Source of the DNA: Treponema sp.
GTDB taxonomy: Bacteria > Spirochaetota > Spirochaetia > Treponematales > Breznakiellaceae
NCBI GenBank assembly: GCA_031263435.1
Contig: JAISFT010000079.1
Coordinates: 1-10,056 of the forward strand
Direction: 5' to 3'
DNA length: 10,056 nt
The notes beneath the pieces were generated by a model. That model was not told where the DNA came from. It did not search any database and worked only from the letters and a program-made list of their open reading frames with translations. Positions within the stretch are counted from its first letter, which is position 1. The number at the start of each line of letters is the position of its first letter. A program made the translations under genes and the position numbers. Shown in pieces: positions 1 through 7,375 of the stretch.

Positions 1-974
1 CCGGCCGGCTCCTCCTGGATTATGTCGATTCGCCTGACAATTCCCGTCCGGTCGACAAACAGTTCCAGTACTACCCGTCCCTCGGTAACGGAACGCCGGG
101 CGGCAGGAGGATAAATAAGGTTCTTTCGGATCGTGTCTACCGGGAATTGCGGCAGAACGGAAATTCTGTGGGCGGGAAGGTATTCGTCCTCTGCGGCCGC
201 GGAATACTGCGCCGGAGGAGCGGCAGGATCGCCATGCTCCACCGCGGTCCGATCTTCCTGACTCAGACTGTTTTCGAACGCTGCCTCTGCAGTGCCTGCA
301 GGGGTATTCACAGCGATCCGCCCTTCCGGCGCTGCGATCATCCGGCCCGCGGGCTCTGTATTGGCCCTGATCACCATGTCTTCCGCCGCACGATCCGGCG
401 GAGCTTCTTCCCGGGGCGTCTCTTCCCGTGGTACCGCGGGAGGAGACGGGGGTCTTTCTTGCGGCGCCGGTTCTTCCGGCGGAGCTGGAAGTTTTTCCTG
501 CCATGCATGTTCATCCGGCAGCATTGGAGGTTCTTCCTGCCGCACCGGTTCCTCCGGCGGTGTTGGAAGCTCTTCCTGTTGTACCGCTTCCTCCGGCAGC
601 GTTGGAGGCTCTTCCTGCCGCGCCGGTTCTTCCGGCAGCGTTGGAGGCTCTTCCTGCCGTACCGGTTCCTCCGGCAGTATTGGAGGCTCTTCCTGTCCTG
701 CCGGTTCCTCCGGTACCGGCGGCGCCGTCAGTATCGCCGCCACCAATGGCGCCGCCACCAGTGGCGCCGACGCTGACGGGGTGGGTACAAAACGGGTCGG
801 CGCTGCAGTATCGGGACTGGGGGGAATGTACTCGGTCAGATCCGTCAGCTTCATTACCCGGACAGGTTCCGGCTCTTTCAAGGAGACCGCCTGTACATCA
901 AAGTTGATCGAGACAATCGCCAGAGCGTGGAGTTCTATAACCAGAATAAGGATAGCAATCCGCAGGACCCTCAT
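1..974 (-). CDS. tonB: TonB-like energy transducer, C-terminus cut by window edge
   Basis: The frame runs from the ATG at 974 down to position 1 (324 complete codons) without a stop, so the last few dozen residues lie outside the window. TonB proteins span the periplasm and pass energy from the ExbB-ExbD motor to outer-membrane receptors. Residues about 5-24 form one N-terminal membrane anchor with a histidine at 16, as in TonB anchors, though the serine usually four residues before it is a valine here. A long Pro/Glu-rich linker follows, including seven 13-residue repeats (residues 89-179). From about residue 265 a typical TonB C-terminal domain begins: YPPAARR near 287, then EGRVVLELFVDRTGIV from about 297. 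The start overlaps the stop of the preceding exbD in an ATGA, so translation is probably coupled. It is the last visible gene of the receptor-exbB-exbD-exbD-tonB operon. Assignment as TonB rather than TolA rests on the C-terminal motif and the receptor gene in the operon. Confidence 0.9.
   Translation of the reverse strand, partial: MRVLRIAILILVIELHALAIVSINFDVQAVSLKEPEPVRVMKLTDLTEYIPPSPDTAAPTRFVPTPSASAPLVAAPLVAAILTAPPVPEEPAGQEEPPILPEEPVRQEEPPTLPEEPARQEEPPTLPEEAVQQEELPTPPEEPVRQEEPPMLPDEHAWQEKLPAPPEEPAPQERPPSPPAVPREETPREEAPPDRAAEDMVIRANTEPAGRMIAAPEGRIAVNTPAGTAEAAFENSLSQEDRTAVEHGDPAAPPAQYSAAAEDEYLPAHRISVLPQFPVDTIRKNLIYPPAARRSVTEGRVVLELFVDRTGIVRRIDIIQEEPA
438..710 (-). repeat. Seven 39-bp tandem repeats in the TonB linker
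   Basis: Seven in-frame 39-bp units (438-476, 477-515, 516-554, 555-593, 594-632, 633-671, 672-710) encode variants of EEPVRQEEPPTLP. Units 594-632 and 633-671 differ at only three bases. The two units closest to the C-terminal domain (DEHAWQEKLPAPP and EEPAPQERPPSPP) are more diverged. The repeat gives an extended, charged periplasmic spacer, and its copy number may vary between strains by slippage or recombination without breaking the frame. Confidence 0.93.
736..765 (-). repeat. Short 15-bp direct repeat in tonB
   Basis: Two adjacent 15-bp copies, 736-750 and 751-765, differ at one base and encode APLVA twice. They lie between the membrane anchor and the main 39-bp array, and look like a second small duplication in the same linker. 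Confidence 0.7.
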
Positions 975-1378
975 GGCTGCCGGTCCTTTACCACAAAACT
1001 CACTACCCGGTATTGGAGAATCTGCAGCACGGCGATAACTTCGTTCAGATAACGGTAGGGCGTGTTTCTGTCGGCGATGATGTGGAGCCGGGTATCCGGG
1101 GCGCTGCGGTAGATCTCGTCCACCGCGTTCTGCAGTTCCTCAAGATCTCCGGCCACACCGTCCAGGTACAAAAGACCCTCCCGGTCAATCCAGACCTCCA
1201 GATTTTTTACCGCGCCGGTCCGGGCAATTTTCCGGGCCTCCGGGTATTCAATTTTTACCTCCCGCCGGTAGTTGATCAGGGAGACCAGCATGATAAATAT
1301 GAGGAGCAGGAAGGCTACGTCCGACATGGAGGACAGGGGAATCAAAAAGTCCTTGCGGGGCGAACGGCGCAGCTTCAT
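971..1378 (-). CDS. exbD: ExbD-family Ton motor subunit, second paralogue
   Basis: This 135-residue protein is the usual ExbD/TolR size. It has a short basic cytoplasmic N-terminus (KLRRSPRK), one membrane helix at about 18-38 and a periplasmic domain of about 95 residues. The aspartate at 20, in the motif SSMSDVAFLLLIFIML, matches the membrane aspartate essential for proton-driven function in ExbD, TolR and MotB-like stators. The ATG at 1378-1376 overlaps the TGA of the upstream exbD (ATGA), and its own TGA overlaps the tonB start the same way. It differs clearly in sequence from the neighbouring ExbD, so the two may form a mixed dimer within the ExbB pore. Family assignment is secure; TolR is made unlikely by the receptor and TonB genes in the operon. 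Confidence 0.92.
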   Translation of the reverse strand: MKLRRSPRKDFLIPLSSMSDVAFLLLIFIMLVSLINYRREVKIEYPEARKIARTGAVKNLEVWIDREGLLYLDGVAGDLEELQNAVDEIYRSAPDTRLHIIADRNTPYRYLNEVIAVLQILQYRVVSFVVKDRQP

Positions 1379-1788
1379 AGATCCTCCCCGGAGTCTTCCC
1401 CCATGACAAATGAAAAAGAATCCACCTCAAGATCCTGGGCCAGGTCCACAAAATCCACCACTGCCTGCCAGGGGGTTTGAGGATCCACCGTAAGAAGCAG
1501 CGCCATGTTGGGATACTCCGATACGGCCTGCCGGATCATCTTTTCCGCGGAGGCAAAACTGCACAATTCCCCGCGAAAGGCAAGCCTTCCTTCCCGGTCA
1601 AGATTAAAGCGGAGAAGTTCATCCCTCTGTACGATCCGTTGGGAATCCGGGGCAGGCAGAGTCACCAGAAAACCTTTGTTGACATTAAACCCCGCGATCA
1701 CCATAAAGTAAATGATGAGCAGGAAGGCAACATCGCTGGAGGCCCCGGAATCCCCAAAGAGCTTCCGTTTTCGCCGCTTAATGATCAT
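1375..1788 (-). CDS. exbD: ExbD-family Ton motor subunit, first paralogue
   Basis: This 137-residue protein has a very basic N-terminus (KRRKRK), one membrane helix at about 17-37 and a periplasmic domain. The motif SSDVAFLLIIYFMV puts the conserved functional aspartate at position 19. The C-terminal domain follows the ExbD/TolR plan, with a hydrophobic strand LLLTVDPQTPW and an acidic C-terminus. The start at 1788 lies inside the end of exbB (11-nt overlap), so expression should be coupled to the channel subunit. Tandem, diverged exbD pairs are known in other bacteria, but what each copy contributes cannot be read from sequence alone. Confidence 0.92.
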   Translation of the reverse strand: MIIKRRKRKLFGDSGASSDVAFLLIIYFMVIAGFNVNKGFLVTLPAPDSQRIVQRDELLRFNLDREGRLAFRGELCSFASAEKMIRQAVSEYPNMALLLTVDPQTPWQAVVDFVDLAQDLEVDSFSFVMGEDSGEDL

Positions 1789-2461
1789 CGTGAAACCGCA
1801 TTTCCCGGATCTGGCCCTTCAGGGCCTGGGGGGCGGTTATTTCGGTGATGAGATCGGAACACGTCTGCTCCACATCGGCCGAAAAATTATCCACCACATG
1901 GGTAAAAATCGAATGACAGATCATCGCAATAATGGCGATGATAAGACCGAACACCGTGGTGATCAGGGCTTCGTAAATACCGTTGGCTACGATCTGGGCA
2001 TTCACCTCCGCGGCTTCGGAAATCGAGCGGAAGGCCCCGATCATCCCGGAAACGGTTCCCAGGAATCCCGTCAGCGGGGAAATGGACCCCAGGGCGGTAA
2101 GAAAACTAAGGCCGTTTTCCAGGGAATTGATGCAGGAAAGGGCCTGCGTTTCTACTGCCCGCTCCATGCGGTGTTCCCCCAGGTTACAGGAATCGATCAG
2201 GGTAAGGAGTATCCGGGCCCCCATACGCTGTTGTACCAGGGGGCTTAAATATTCCCGTGCCCGGGAAAGATCCCCCTCCCGGATATAGTCCATAAGAACG
2301 GTCTTTAGATCATCCATCCGCAGATTGTGATACGCCAGGTAGATGGCCCGTTCCAGGGATATGGCAATTACCGCCACGGAGAAAAGAAGGAGGGGCCACA
2401 TAAACACCCCCCCCAGACGGAACAATTCCATAAGGGAAAATGACGTACTACCAGTCTCCAT
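1778..2461 (-). CDS. exbB: ExbB/TolQ/MotA-family proton channel protein, ExbB
   Basis: A 227-residue inner-membrane protein that should form the pentameric proton channel around ExbD and drive TonB. Three membrane helices are visible at about 19-42, 118-144 and 162-188, with a cytoplasmic loop between the first two as in ExbB. Helix 2 carries the family signature SPLTGFLGTVSGMIGAF (128-144), and helix 3 carries EALITTVFGLIIAIIA (164-179), including the threonine pair of the proton path. The ATG at 2461 is preceded by AAGGAG with about 9 nt spacing. The gene starts 38 nt after the receptor stop. MotA is excluded by length and by the exbD, tonB and receptor neighbours. Confidence 0.94.
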   Translation of the reverse strand: METGSTSFSLMELFRLGGVFMWPLLLFSVAVIAISLERAIYLAYHNLRMDDLKTVLMDYIREGDLSRAREYLSPLVQQRMGARILLTLIDSCNLGEHRMERAVETQALSCINSLENGLSFLTALGSISPLTGFLGTVSGMIGAFRSISEAAEVNAQIVANGIYEALITTVFGLIIAIIAMICHSIFTHVVDNFSADVEQTCSDLITEITAPQALKGQIREMRFHDDH

Positions 2462-2499
2462 ACCCTCTGCTCCTTGGTCTCACCGCAATACTCCCATCG

Positions 2500-5037
2500 T
2501 TAGAAACTCCAGGTAAAACCAAGCGACGGAATGGGGATGGGAATATCATAGGGGTTAAAAATGTTGTTTCCGGGGTGGTGAATCGGGGAAAGCACATTCT
2601 CTACGGCTGCGTAAAATTCCTGACGGCTTTTTCCGCGGGGCGTAAAATTAAAAAAAGAAAATTTAATATCAAGGGGGACGGAGAAGCCTGTCCGGCTGCC
2701 CTTATCCGATCCGGCAATCCGTTTCCGCCTGTGGATAGCGCCGGGGTTTCCGTTTTCGTCCAGCGCCGTGACGGAGTAGGACTGCCCGTCCCCGGGTAGT
2801 CCGCTGGTAAAACCAAGACGGGTGGTAATGGCGAATCGATCCGTGGGCTTGATGTTGAGGATAAGGTTAAGCTCATGGAAACGGTGAAACGCCGGATAGT
2901 ACCAGTCATTGGATACTGCGTAAACAGCATTGCTAAAAAGATCATCCGGTACCGCCGGTTCCCGGTATTGGGTAGAATTAAAGGAATAACTGACCCAGCC
3001 GTCGAGCCGGCGGCCCTCCGTCTTCTTCAGCACAAGATCGAAGCCCCACATCCGCCCCTGCCCGTCAAAATAAAGGTTTTGTGCGGAAGAAGCGCCATTG
3101 GTAAACGCATAGCCCCGGTTAAAAACGTAGGTGTAGTAGCCCTCGATATCAATGTTCAGGCCCCCGGCAAGTTCGGCGTTTATTCCCCCCTGGGCGGTAA
3201 CGGACCGATCAGGCTTTATATCCTGATCGCCGGGAACGTCCTGTATCTGCAGGATCGCCGGCAGATCACCGGCGGAGGAAAAGAGCCCTGCCCCCAGGGA
3301 AAGGGACAGGGAACGGAAGGGGCCTCTGTCCCTCAGCAGGTTAAGATCCAGATCGAACCGCGGGGAAAGCGAGAGCCCGCTGCCGGTAGAAAAACTATCG
3401 CCCCGGAAGTGATCCAGCCGCAGCCCCAGTTCCGTTTGAAACCGCCGCTCAGGGCTTCCGTAATTCATAAGCAGGTAGCCGGAACTGGCAAGGACGCGGG
3501 TTTTTTCAGCCTCCAACCGCTTCCAATAACTTACATAATCGGTAGGGTACGATGTGCCGTAAAAGGAGTTGTACTCCGGGGCGGATAATTCCACCCTGAC
3601 GGGAAGCTCCGCTTCATTTTTTATATGGGTGTAGATTTCCTGCAGCCCCAGGGCTGCGGCAAAACCCCGGCCCAGGTCCCAGTCAAAATCCACCCGGCCC
3701 TGGACATTGATGTTCCGTTCATCAGGAAAAATACCTTCCCCGGCGCCGAAATACGATTCAACCGGAAGGGAAAAATCCCTGCTGCGCAAAACATCGTCAA
3801 AGGCCGTTCCCGCCGAATAATAGGTGATGCGGCCCTCTACCTCCGAATGGAAGTAACCGGCTCCCAGACCGGCCTTAAGAACCATGCCGGGCCGGGGATT
3901 GTAGTTAAGGGACAGAAGGCCAAAACCCTGGTAGTTGGCCCAGCGTCCCTTAAGTTCCGTGACGCTTAAAGAACCCGCCGGGTCTCCGGCTTCGTCCTTA
4001 TAATCCGTCCCCGCCCCATCGGCGCCGAAAAAACCCGTAAGTCCCAGTTCCAAACTTTCGGTAAAGCGGTAGGTGGAATGTAAAGCGGCGCTGCGGACAT
4101 AGGGGGCGGTAGAAACAGACTCTACCGAGCGCAGGGCTTCAATCTCCAGGGCCCCGGAGATCCCCCGGGCCGCCCATAGCACGGGGTCATAATAGCTTAA
4201 CAGGCCCGTGAATATGAGGCCCCCCCGATCCGCAATCGGGAGGGAAAGCCTGGCCGCGGCCGCGTTGGTGGAAAGGTCCAGTTCAAATTCCCTGCTCCGG
4301 GAGGAAGGGCTTGCGAGGGCAATATCCAGAAGTCCCGAAACGGTATAACCGTAACGGGTAGAAAATACCCCGTGGGAAGTCCGGGCGCTTTCCGCCATCC
4401 GGGGATCGAAAATCGAAAGGCTCCCCCCCCAGTGGGAGGGTTTTTCGATGTAGAAACCGTTCATGACTGCCATGAGGTTCCCGGACTGCCTTCCCCACAT
4501 GCCGGGGGTGGTGTTAAAGCGGCCGGGATAGTCAGGTTCGGGGGGCTGCTCAGCCGGACCCGCTGCATTTTCAACTGCATTTTCAATTTCAATAAAAACC
4601 GGTTCCCTGGTATGGCGGATCTCCTCTTCCTCCGTATCCCCCAAAGCCAGGCCCCGGCCCGTCATGTCTACATCCTCCGGGGGACGGTTCTCCTCCAGAA
4701 CCAGTTCCTCTGCTTCCAGGGTTCCGGTAAGCCGGAGTTCCAGGATACATTCATCCGTATCCGGCTCAATGACGACCCGTTCGGATTCATAACCCGGATA
4801 CGTACCCCGGATTATAACCGTCTGGTCATCGGGCGCCGTCAGTACCACGCTGCCCTCCTGGTCCCCCAGATATGTTTTCCCGTCAAAGGAACGGATCTCC
4901 GCGCCTTCCAGCGGAATTCCCAGTTCCTGATCCAGAACGATGATGCGTATATCCCGGGCCTGGAGGCTCAGGGGACACACAGCGCCAAAAAGCACCGCCA
5001 CCCACAGGAAGAACCGCTGGGATCGGGACTTATACAT
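2500..5037 (-). CDS. TonB-dependent outer-membrane receptor
   Basis: This 845-residue protein is the first gene of the Ton operon. Residues 1-27 look like a signal peptide (basic start, hydrophobic FFLWVAVLFGAV, cleavage after LQA). Residues about 28-112 resemble a carboxypeptidase-like regulatory domain (DIRIIVLDQELGIPLEGAEI). A linker and plug follow; the plug end is recognisable in FDPRMAESARTSHG followed by VFSTRYGYTVSGLLDIAL at about 210-242. The rest is a long beta-barrel of alternating strands ending in LGFTWSF, with the terminal phenylalanine typical of BAM-assembled porins. The plug matches the receptor type with a G-F/P-x-x-YG element better than classical siderophore receptors. The substrate cannot be told: no iron, heme or sugar-binding signature is visible. 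The ATG has no Shine-Dalgarno but follows a good promoter by 6 nt. Confidence 0.9.
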   Translation of the reverse strand: MYKSRSQRFFLWVAVLFGAVCPLSLQARDIRIIVLDQELGIPLEGAEIRSFDGKTYLGDQEGSVVLTAPDDQTVIIRGTYPGYESERVVIEPDTDECILELRLTGTLEAEELVLEENRPPEDVDMTGRGLALGDTEEEEIRHTREPVFIEIENAVENAAGPAEQPPEPDYPGRFNTTPGMWGRQSGNLMAVMNGFYIEKPSHWGGSLSIFDPRMAESARTSHGVFSTRYGYTVSGLLDIALASPSSRSREFELDLSTNAAAARLSLPIADRGGLIFTGLLSYYDPVLWAARGISGALEIEALRSVESVSTAPYVRSAALHSTYRFTESLELGLTGFFGADGAGTDYKDEAGDPAGSLSVTELKGRWANYQGFGLLSLNYNPRPGMVLKAGLGAGYFHSEVEGRITYYSAGTAFDDVLRSRDFSLPVESYFGAGEGIFPDERNINVQGRVDFDWDLGRGFAAALGLQEIYTHIKNEAELPVRVELSAPEYNSFYGTSYPTDYVSYWKRLEAEKTRVLASSGYLLMNYGSPERRFQTELGLRLDHFRGDSFSTGSGLSLSPRFDLDLNLLRDRGPFRSLSLSLGAGLFSSAGDLPAILQIQDVPGDQDIKPDRSVTAQGGINAELAGGLNIDIEGYYTYVFNRGYAFTNGASSAQNLYFDGQGRMWGFDLVLKKTEGRRLDGWVSYSFNSTQYREPAVPDDLFSNAVYAVSNDWYYPAFHRFHELNLILNIKPTDRFAITTRLGFTSGLPGDGQSYSVTALDENGNPGAIHRRKRIAGSDKGSRTGFSVPLDIKFSFFNFTPRGKSRQEFYAAVENVLSPIHHPGNNIFNPYDIPIPIPSLGFTWSF

Positions 5038-5043
5038 AAAAGT

Positions 5044-5072
5044 ATGATAGCATGGATACGGGGGAAAGTTAA
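5044..5072 (-). promoter_or_regulatory. Extended -10 promoter for the receptor/Ton operon
   Basis: On the minus strand, TTAACT (5072-5067) and TATCAT (5049-5044) are 17 nt apart, and a TG one base upstream of the -10 makes it an extended -10 (TGCTATCAT). The -10 ends 6 nt before the receptor ATG, so transcription would begin at or beside the start codon. No ribosome binding site exists between them. A leaderless mRNA is the simplest reading. Confidence 0.55.
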
Positions 5073-5112
5073 TATCCGGGGCTTTTCCAAAAATCTTTCC
5101 CTGTCAGGGAAG
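5062..5112 (+). promoter_or_regulatory. Operator-like dyad and competing complementary segments before the dehydrogenase
   Basis: TTCCCTG-T-CAGGGAA (5097-5111) is a perfect inverted repeat with 7-bp arms around one central base, ending 3 nt before the Shine-Dalgarno of the next gene. Its left arm, within CTTTCCCTG (5095-5103), is also complementary to an upstream GGGAAAG (5062-5068). Segment B can therefore pair either with A upstream or with C downstream. The dyad could be a repressor operator or, if transcribed, a leader structure. Segment A overlaps the -35 side of the divergent receptor promoter. Confidence 0.4.
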
Positions 5113-5114
5113 TC

Positions 5115-5120
5115 AAGGAG
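5115..5120 (+). promoter_or_regulatory. Ribosome binding site of the dehydrogenase
   Basis: AAGGAG ends 5 nt before the ATG at 5126. It fixes that start and contrasts with the divergent receptor gene, which has no such site. Confidence 0.85.
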
Positions 5121-5125
5121 AAATC

Positions 5126-6748
5126 ATGCTTGAATTAACAACGGACTGCCTGAGAGAAAGAAAAGCGGATTTTGAAAAGGCCGGAATCCGGGTACCGGCC
5201 TTCGATGCCGGGACGATCCGCGCCAAGACCCGCGATGCCCCGGTGTGGGTACACTTCGGCTCCGGCAACCTGTTTAAGGGGTACCATGCGGCGCTGGCCC
5301 AGCGGCTTATCGAACAGGGTTTAAGCGACCGGGGGATCATCGCCGTAGAACCCTTTGATTATGAGATTATCCACCGGGTTTACGAAGGCTGTAACAACCT
5401 GGGCCTGCAGGTGGTAATGAAGGCGGACGGGGAACTGGAAAAACGGCTTATCGCCAGTGTTACCGAAGCCATTGCCGCGGACAGCGCCGATACCGGGGCC
5501 TGGGAGCGGCTCAAGACCATTTTCCGCGCCCCCTCCCTCCAGATAGTTTCCCTCTCGATAACGGAAAAGGGCTACGGACTGCGGACCATCGACGGCTCCT
5601 TCCGGCCGGAAATTCTTAAAGAATTTGACGCGGGCCCCGCCGCGCCGGTCCACGCCATGCTGAAGCTTACGGCCCTGGTCTGGGAACGGTACCGGGCCGG
5701 CGGCCGGGCCGTTGCCCTCCTGAGTACCGATAATTTTTCCCACAACGGGGACCGGTTAAAAGCCGCGGTCCTGACCGCGGCTGCCGAATGGCAGGCCCGG
5801 GGCCATGTGGATCGGGGCTTTATCGACTGGCTTTCCTGTGGAGAAAAAGTTTCCTTTCCCCTCAGCATGATCGACAAAATTACCCCCTACCCCTCGGAGC
5901 GGGTCCGGGAACAACTCGAAACGATCATCGGCGGCATGGAGATAATCAGGACCGCGAAAAATTCCGTTACCGCCCCCTTCGTGAACACCGAGGAGGCGGA
6001 ATACCTGGTCATAGAGGATCTGTTCCCCAACGGCAGGCCCCCCCTGGAACAGACCGGGGTCTACTTTACGGACCGGGAAACCGTGGACCGGGTGGAGCGG
6101 ATGAAGGTCTGCACCTGTCTTAACCCCCTGCATACGGCCCTTGCCATATTCGGCTGCCTGCTGGGCTACAGCTCCATCGCCGCGGAGATGAAGGACCCGG
6201 ATCTTGCGGCTCTGGCGCGGAAAATCGGCTGTGACGAGGGAATGCCCGTCGTTACCGATCCCCGCATCATCAGGCCCGGGGATTTTATCGAAGAGGTTCT
6301 TACCAAGCGGTTCCCCAACCCCAACATCCCCGATACCCCCCAGCGCATCGCCACCGATACCTCACAAAAACTCGGCATCCGTTTTGGGGAGACGATCAAG
6401 CTCTACGCCGCCAGGGATGATCTTGATATACAAAAACTTACCCTTATCCCTCTGGTCATCGCCGCCTGGTGCCGTTATCTCCTGGGCATTGACGACGAAG
6501 GTAAGCCGTTTGAACCAAGCCCGGACCCCCTGCTGGCCCAGGTCCGGGAGGAATTAAAGGGGCTGCAGCTTGGGGACCCCACGTCGGCGGCGGGCGCGCT
6601 GCGGAGTCTCCTTTCGGCCAAAGGAATTTTCGGCTTTGATCTGTACCAACTGGCTCTCGGCGGGCGGATAGAATCCCTCCTGGCCGAATTGCTGGCGGGA
6701 ACGGGGGCGGTGCGGAAGACCCTCCACAAGTACCTGAGCCAGCGTTAG
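5126..6748 (+). CDS. Mannitol dehydrogenase-family NAD(P)-dependent polyol/hexuronate oxidoreductase
   Basis: A 540-residue cytoplasmic enzyme of the long-chain polyol dehydrogenase family, which includes mannitol 2-dehydrogenase, fructuronate reductase (UxuB) and tagaturonate reductase. These interconvert a ketose or keto-acid and its polyol using NAD(P). The N-terminal Rossmann motif is HFGSGNLFKGYH at 43-54, and the conserved STDNFSHNGD segment lies near 200-209. The catalytic region is KVCTCLNPLHTALAIFG from 327, giving N333 and H336. The lysine is six residues before the asparagine, whereas the classical motif (K295, N300 in Pseudomonas mannitol dehydrogenase) has five. The C-terminal helical domain is full length. 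It is a single gene with its own ribosome binding site, divergent from the Ton operon, and no transporter or kinase is adjacent. Substrate cannot be decided; fructuronate or another hexuronate is as likely as mannitol. Confidence 0.88.
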   Translation: MLELTTDCLRERKADFEKAGIRVPAFDAGTIRAKTRDAPVWVHFGSGNLFKGYHAALAQRLIEQGLSDRGIIAVEPFDYEIIHRVYEGCNNLGLQVVMKADGELEKRLIASVTEAIAADSADTGAWERLKTIFRAPSLQIVSLSITEKGYGLRTIDGSFRPEILKEFDAGPAAPVHAMLKLTALVWERYRAGGRAVALLSTDNFSHNGDRLKAAVLTAAAEWQARGHVDRGFIDWLSCGEKVSFPLSMIDKITPYPSERVREQLETIIGGMEIIRTAKNSVTAPFVNTEEAEYLVIEDLFPNGRPPLEQTGVYFTDRETVDRVERMKVCTCLNPLHTALAIFGCLLGYSSIAAEMKDPDLAALARKIGCDEGMPVVTDPRIIRPGDFIEEVLTKRFPNPNIPDTPQRIATDTSQKLGIRFGETIKLYAARDDLDIQKLTLIPLVIAAWCRYLLGIDDEGKPFEPSPDPLLAQVREELKGLQLGDPTSAAGALRSLLSAKGIFGFDLYQLALGGRIESLLAELLAGTGAVRKTLHKYLSQR

Positions 6749-6751
6749 GCC

Positions 6752-7369
6752 CTACGTGCGGCCATTGAGGATCACCGCCCGGATGCAGGAGGCCAAAAGG
6801 GGGGCCAGAGTCAGGGCTAACAGGGGATAGCCCAGATTGAGATCCTGGCGGAAAAAAGCCCAGTAGACCGTGGCGGCCAGAAAAGGCAGGACCAGGGCGA
6901 ACAGGCCGGCGAGGATCCGCAGCGGCCAGGGGCTCCACAGGACAATAGTTCCCAGGAAGGGAATTCCCCCGGCAATGGCGGTCCACAGCAGGGGCATCAG
7001 CACCAGCAGGATGGGATCGGCCTGGGGCGCCCAGCTTACCGCCCGGAACGCCCCCATGGGGATAATCCAGAGCAGGGCAAAACCGGTAAAGTCCGGGGTC
7101 CCGGAATTCAGCCGGAGGACCGTCATCACCAGGTACACGAGGAGGGGAAGCACAACCGGTACGGCGACCAGATCGACACAGCCGGAAAGCCAGCGGGAAA
7201 AGCCGAAACCCCCGGGACCGATAAAGGCGCCGTAAAAGAACTGGAAGAGGCCGGCGATACTCCCCAGGAGCAGGGCCCAGACTCCTCCGTACCCGGACTG
7301 CCCCGTGGGGCTGATGGATCGCCAAAACAGGTAGAACAGGGGCATCCAGAGCAGGCAAAACAGACTCAT
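6752..7369 (-). CDS. Multi-pass membrane protein of unknown function
   Basis: I do not recognise this 205-residue protein. It is very hydrophobic, with about six likely membrane segments (around 2-17, 27-51, 62-86, 95-113, 118-140, 144-176, 180-199), many aromatic residues and few charges. The spacing is loosely like Yip1-domain proteins, but no diagnostic motif is visible. The ATG at 7369 has no Shine-Dalgarno; a promoter ends 6 nt upstream, which supports this start. The frame stays open upstream to about 7475 without another ATG, GTG or TTG, so the true N-terminus could differ if a rare start is used. Its stop lies 3 nt from the stop of the convergent dehydrogenase, leaving no room for a separate terminator. 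It is divergent from infC. Confidence 0.75.
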   Translation of the reverse strand: MSLFCLLWMPLFYLFWRSISPTGQSGYGGVWALLLGSIAGLFQFFYGAFIGPGGFGFSRWLSGCVDLVAVPVVLPLLVYLVMTVLRLNSGTPDFTGFALLWIIPMGAFRAVSWAPQADPILLVLMPLLWTAIAGGIPFLGTIVLWSPWPLRILAGLFALVLPFLAATVYWAFFRQDLNLGYPLLALTLAPLLASCIRAVILNGRT

Positions 7370-7375
7370 ACCGTC

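Noticed and set aside
147..1038. Long open frames on the plus strand (209, 248 and 159 residues) opposite tonB
   Set aside because: They mirror the 39-bp repeat array and GC-rich codons of tonB; their products are low-complexity Arg/Phe, Gly/Ser or Ala/Pro strings with no domain, while the minus frame has anchor, linker and TonB domain.
5043..5048. TATGAT on the plus strand as a -10 for the dehydrogenase
   Set aside because: It is one base off consensus but no acceptable -35 lies 16-18 nt upstream and there is no extended -10, so the dehydrogenase promoter stays unassigned.
6456..7358. 300-residue minus-strand frame overlapping the membrane protein gene
   Set aside because: It is a Pro/Arg/Gly-rich frameshadow of the membrane protein and dehydrogenase; the hydrophobic frame is far more protein-like and has a promoter.
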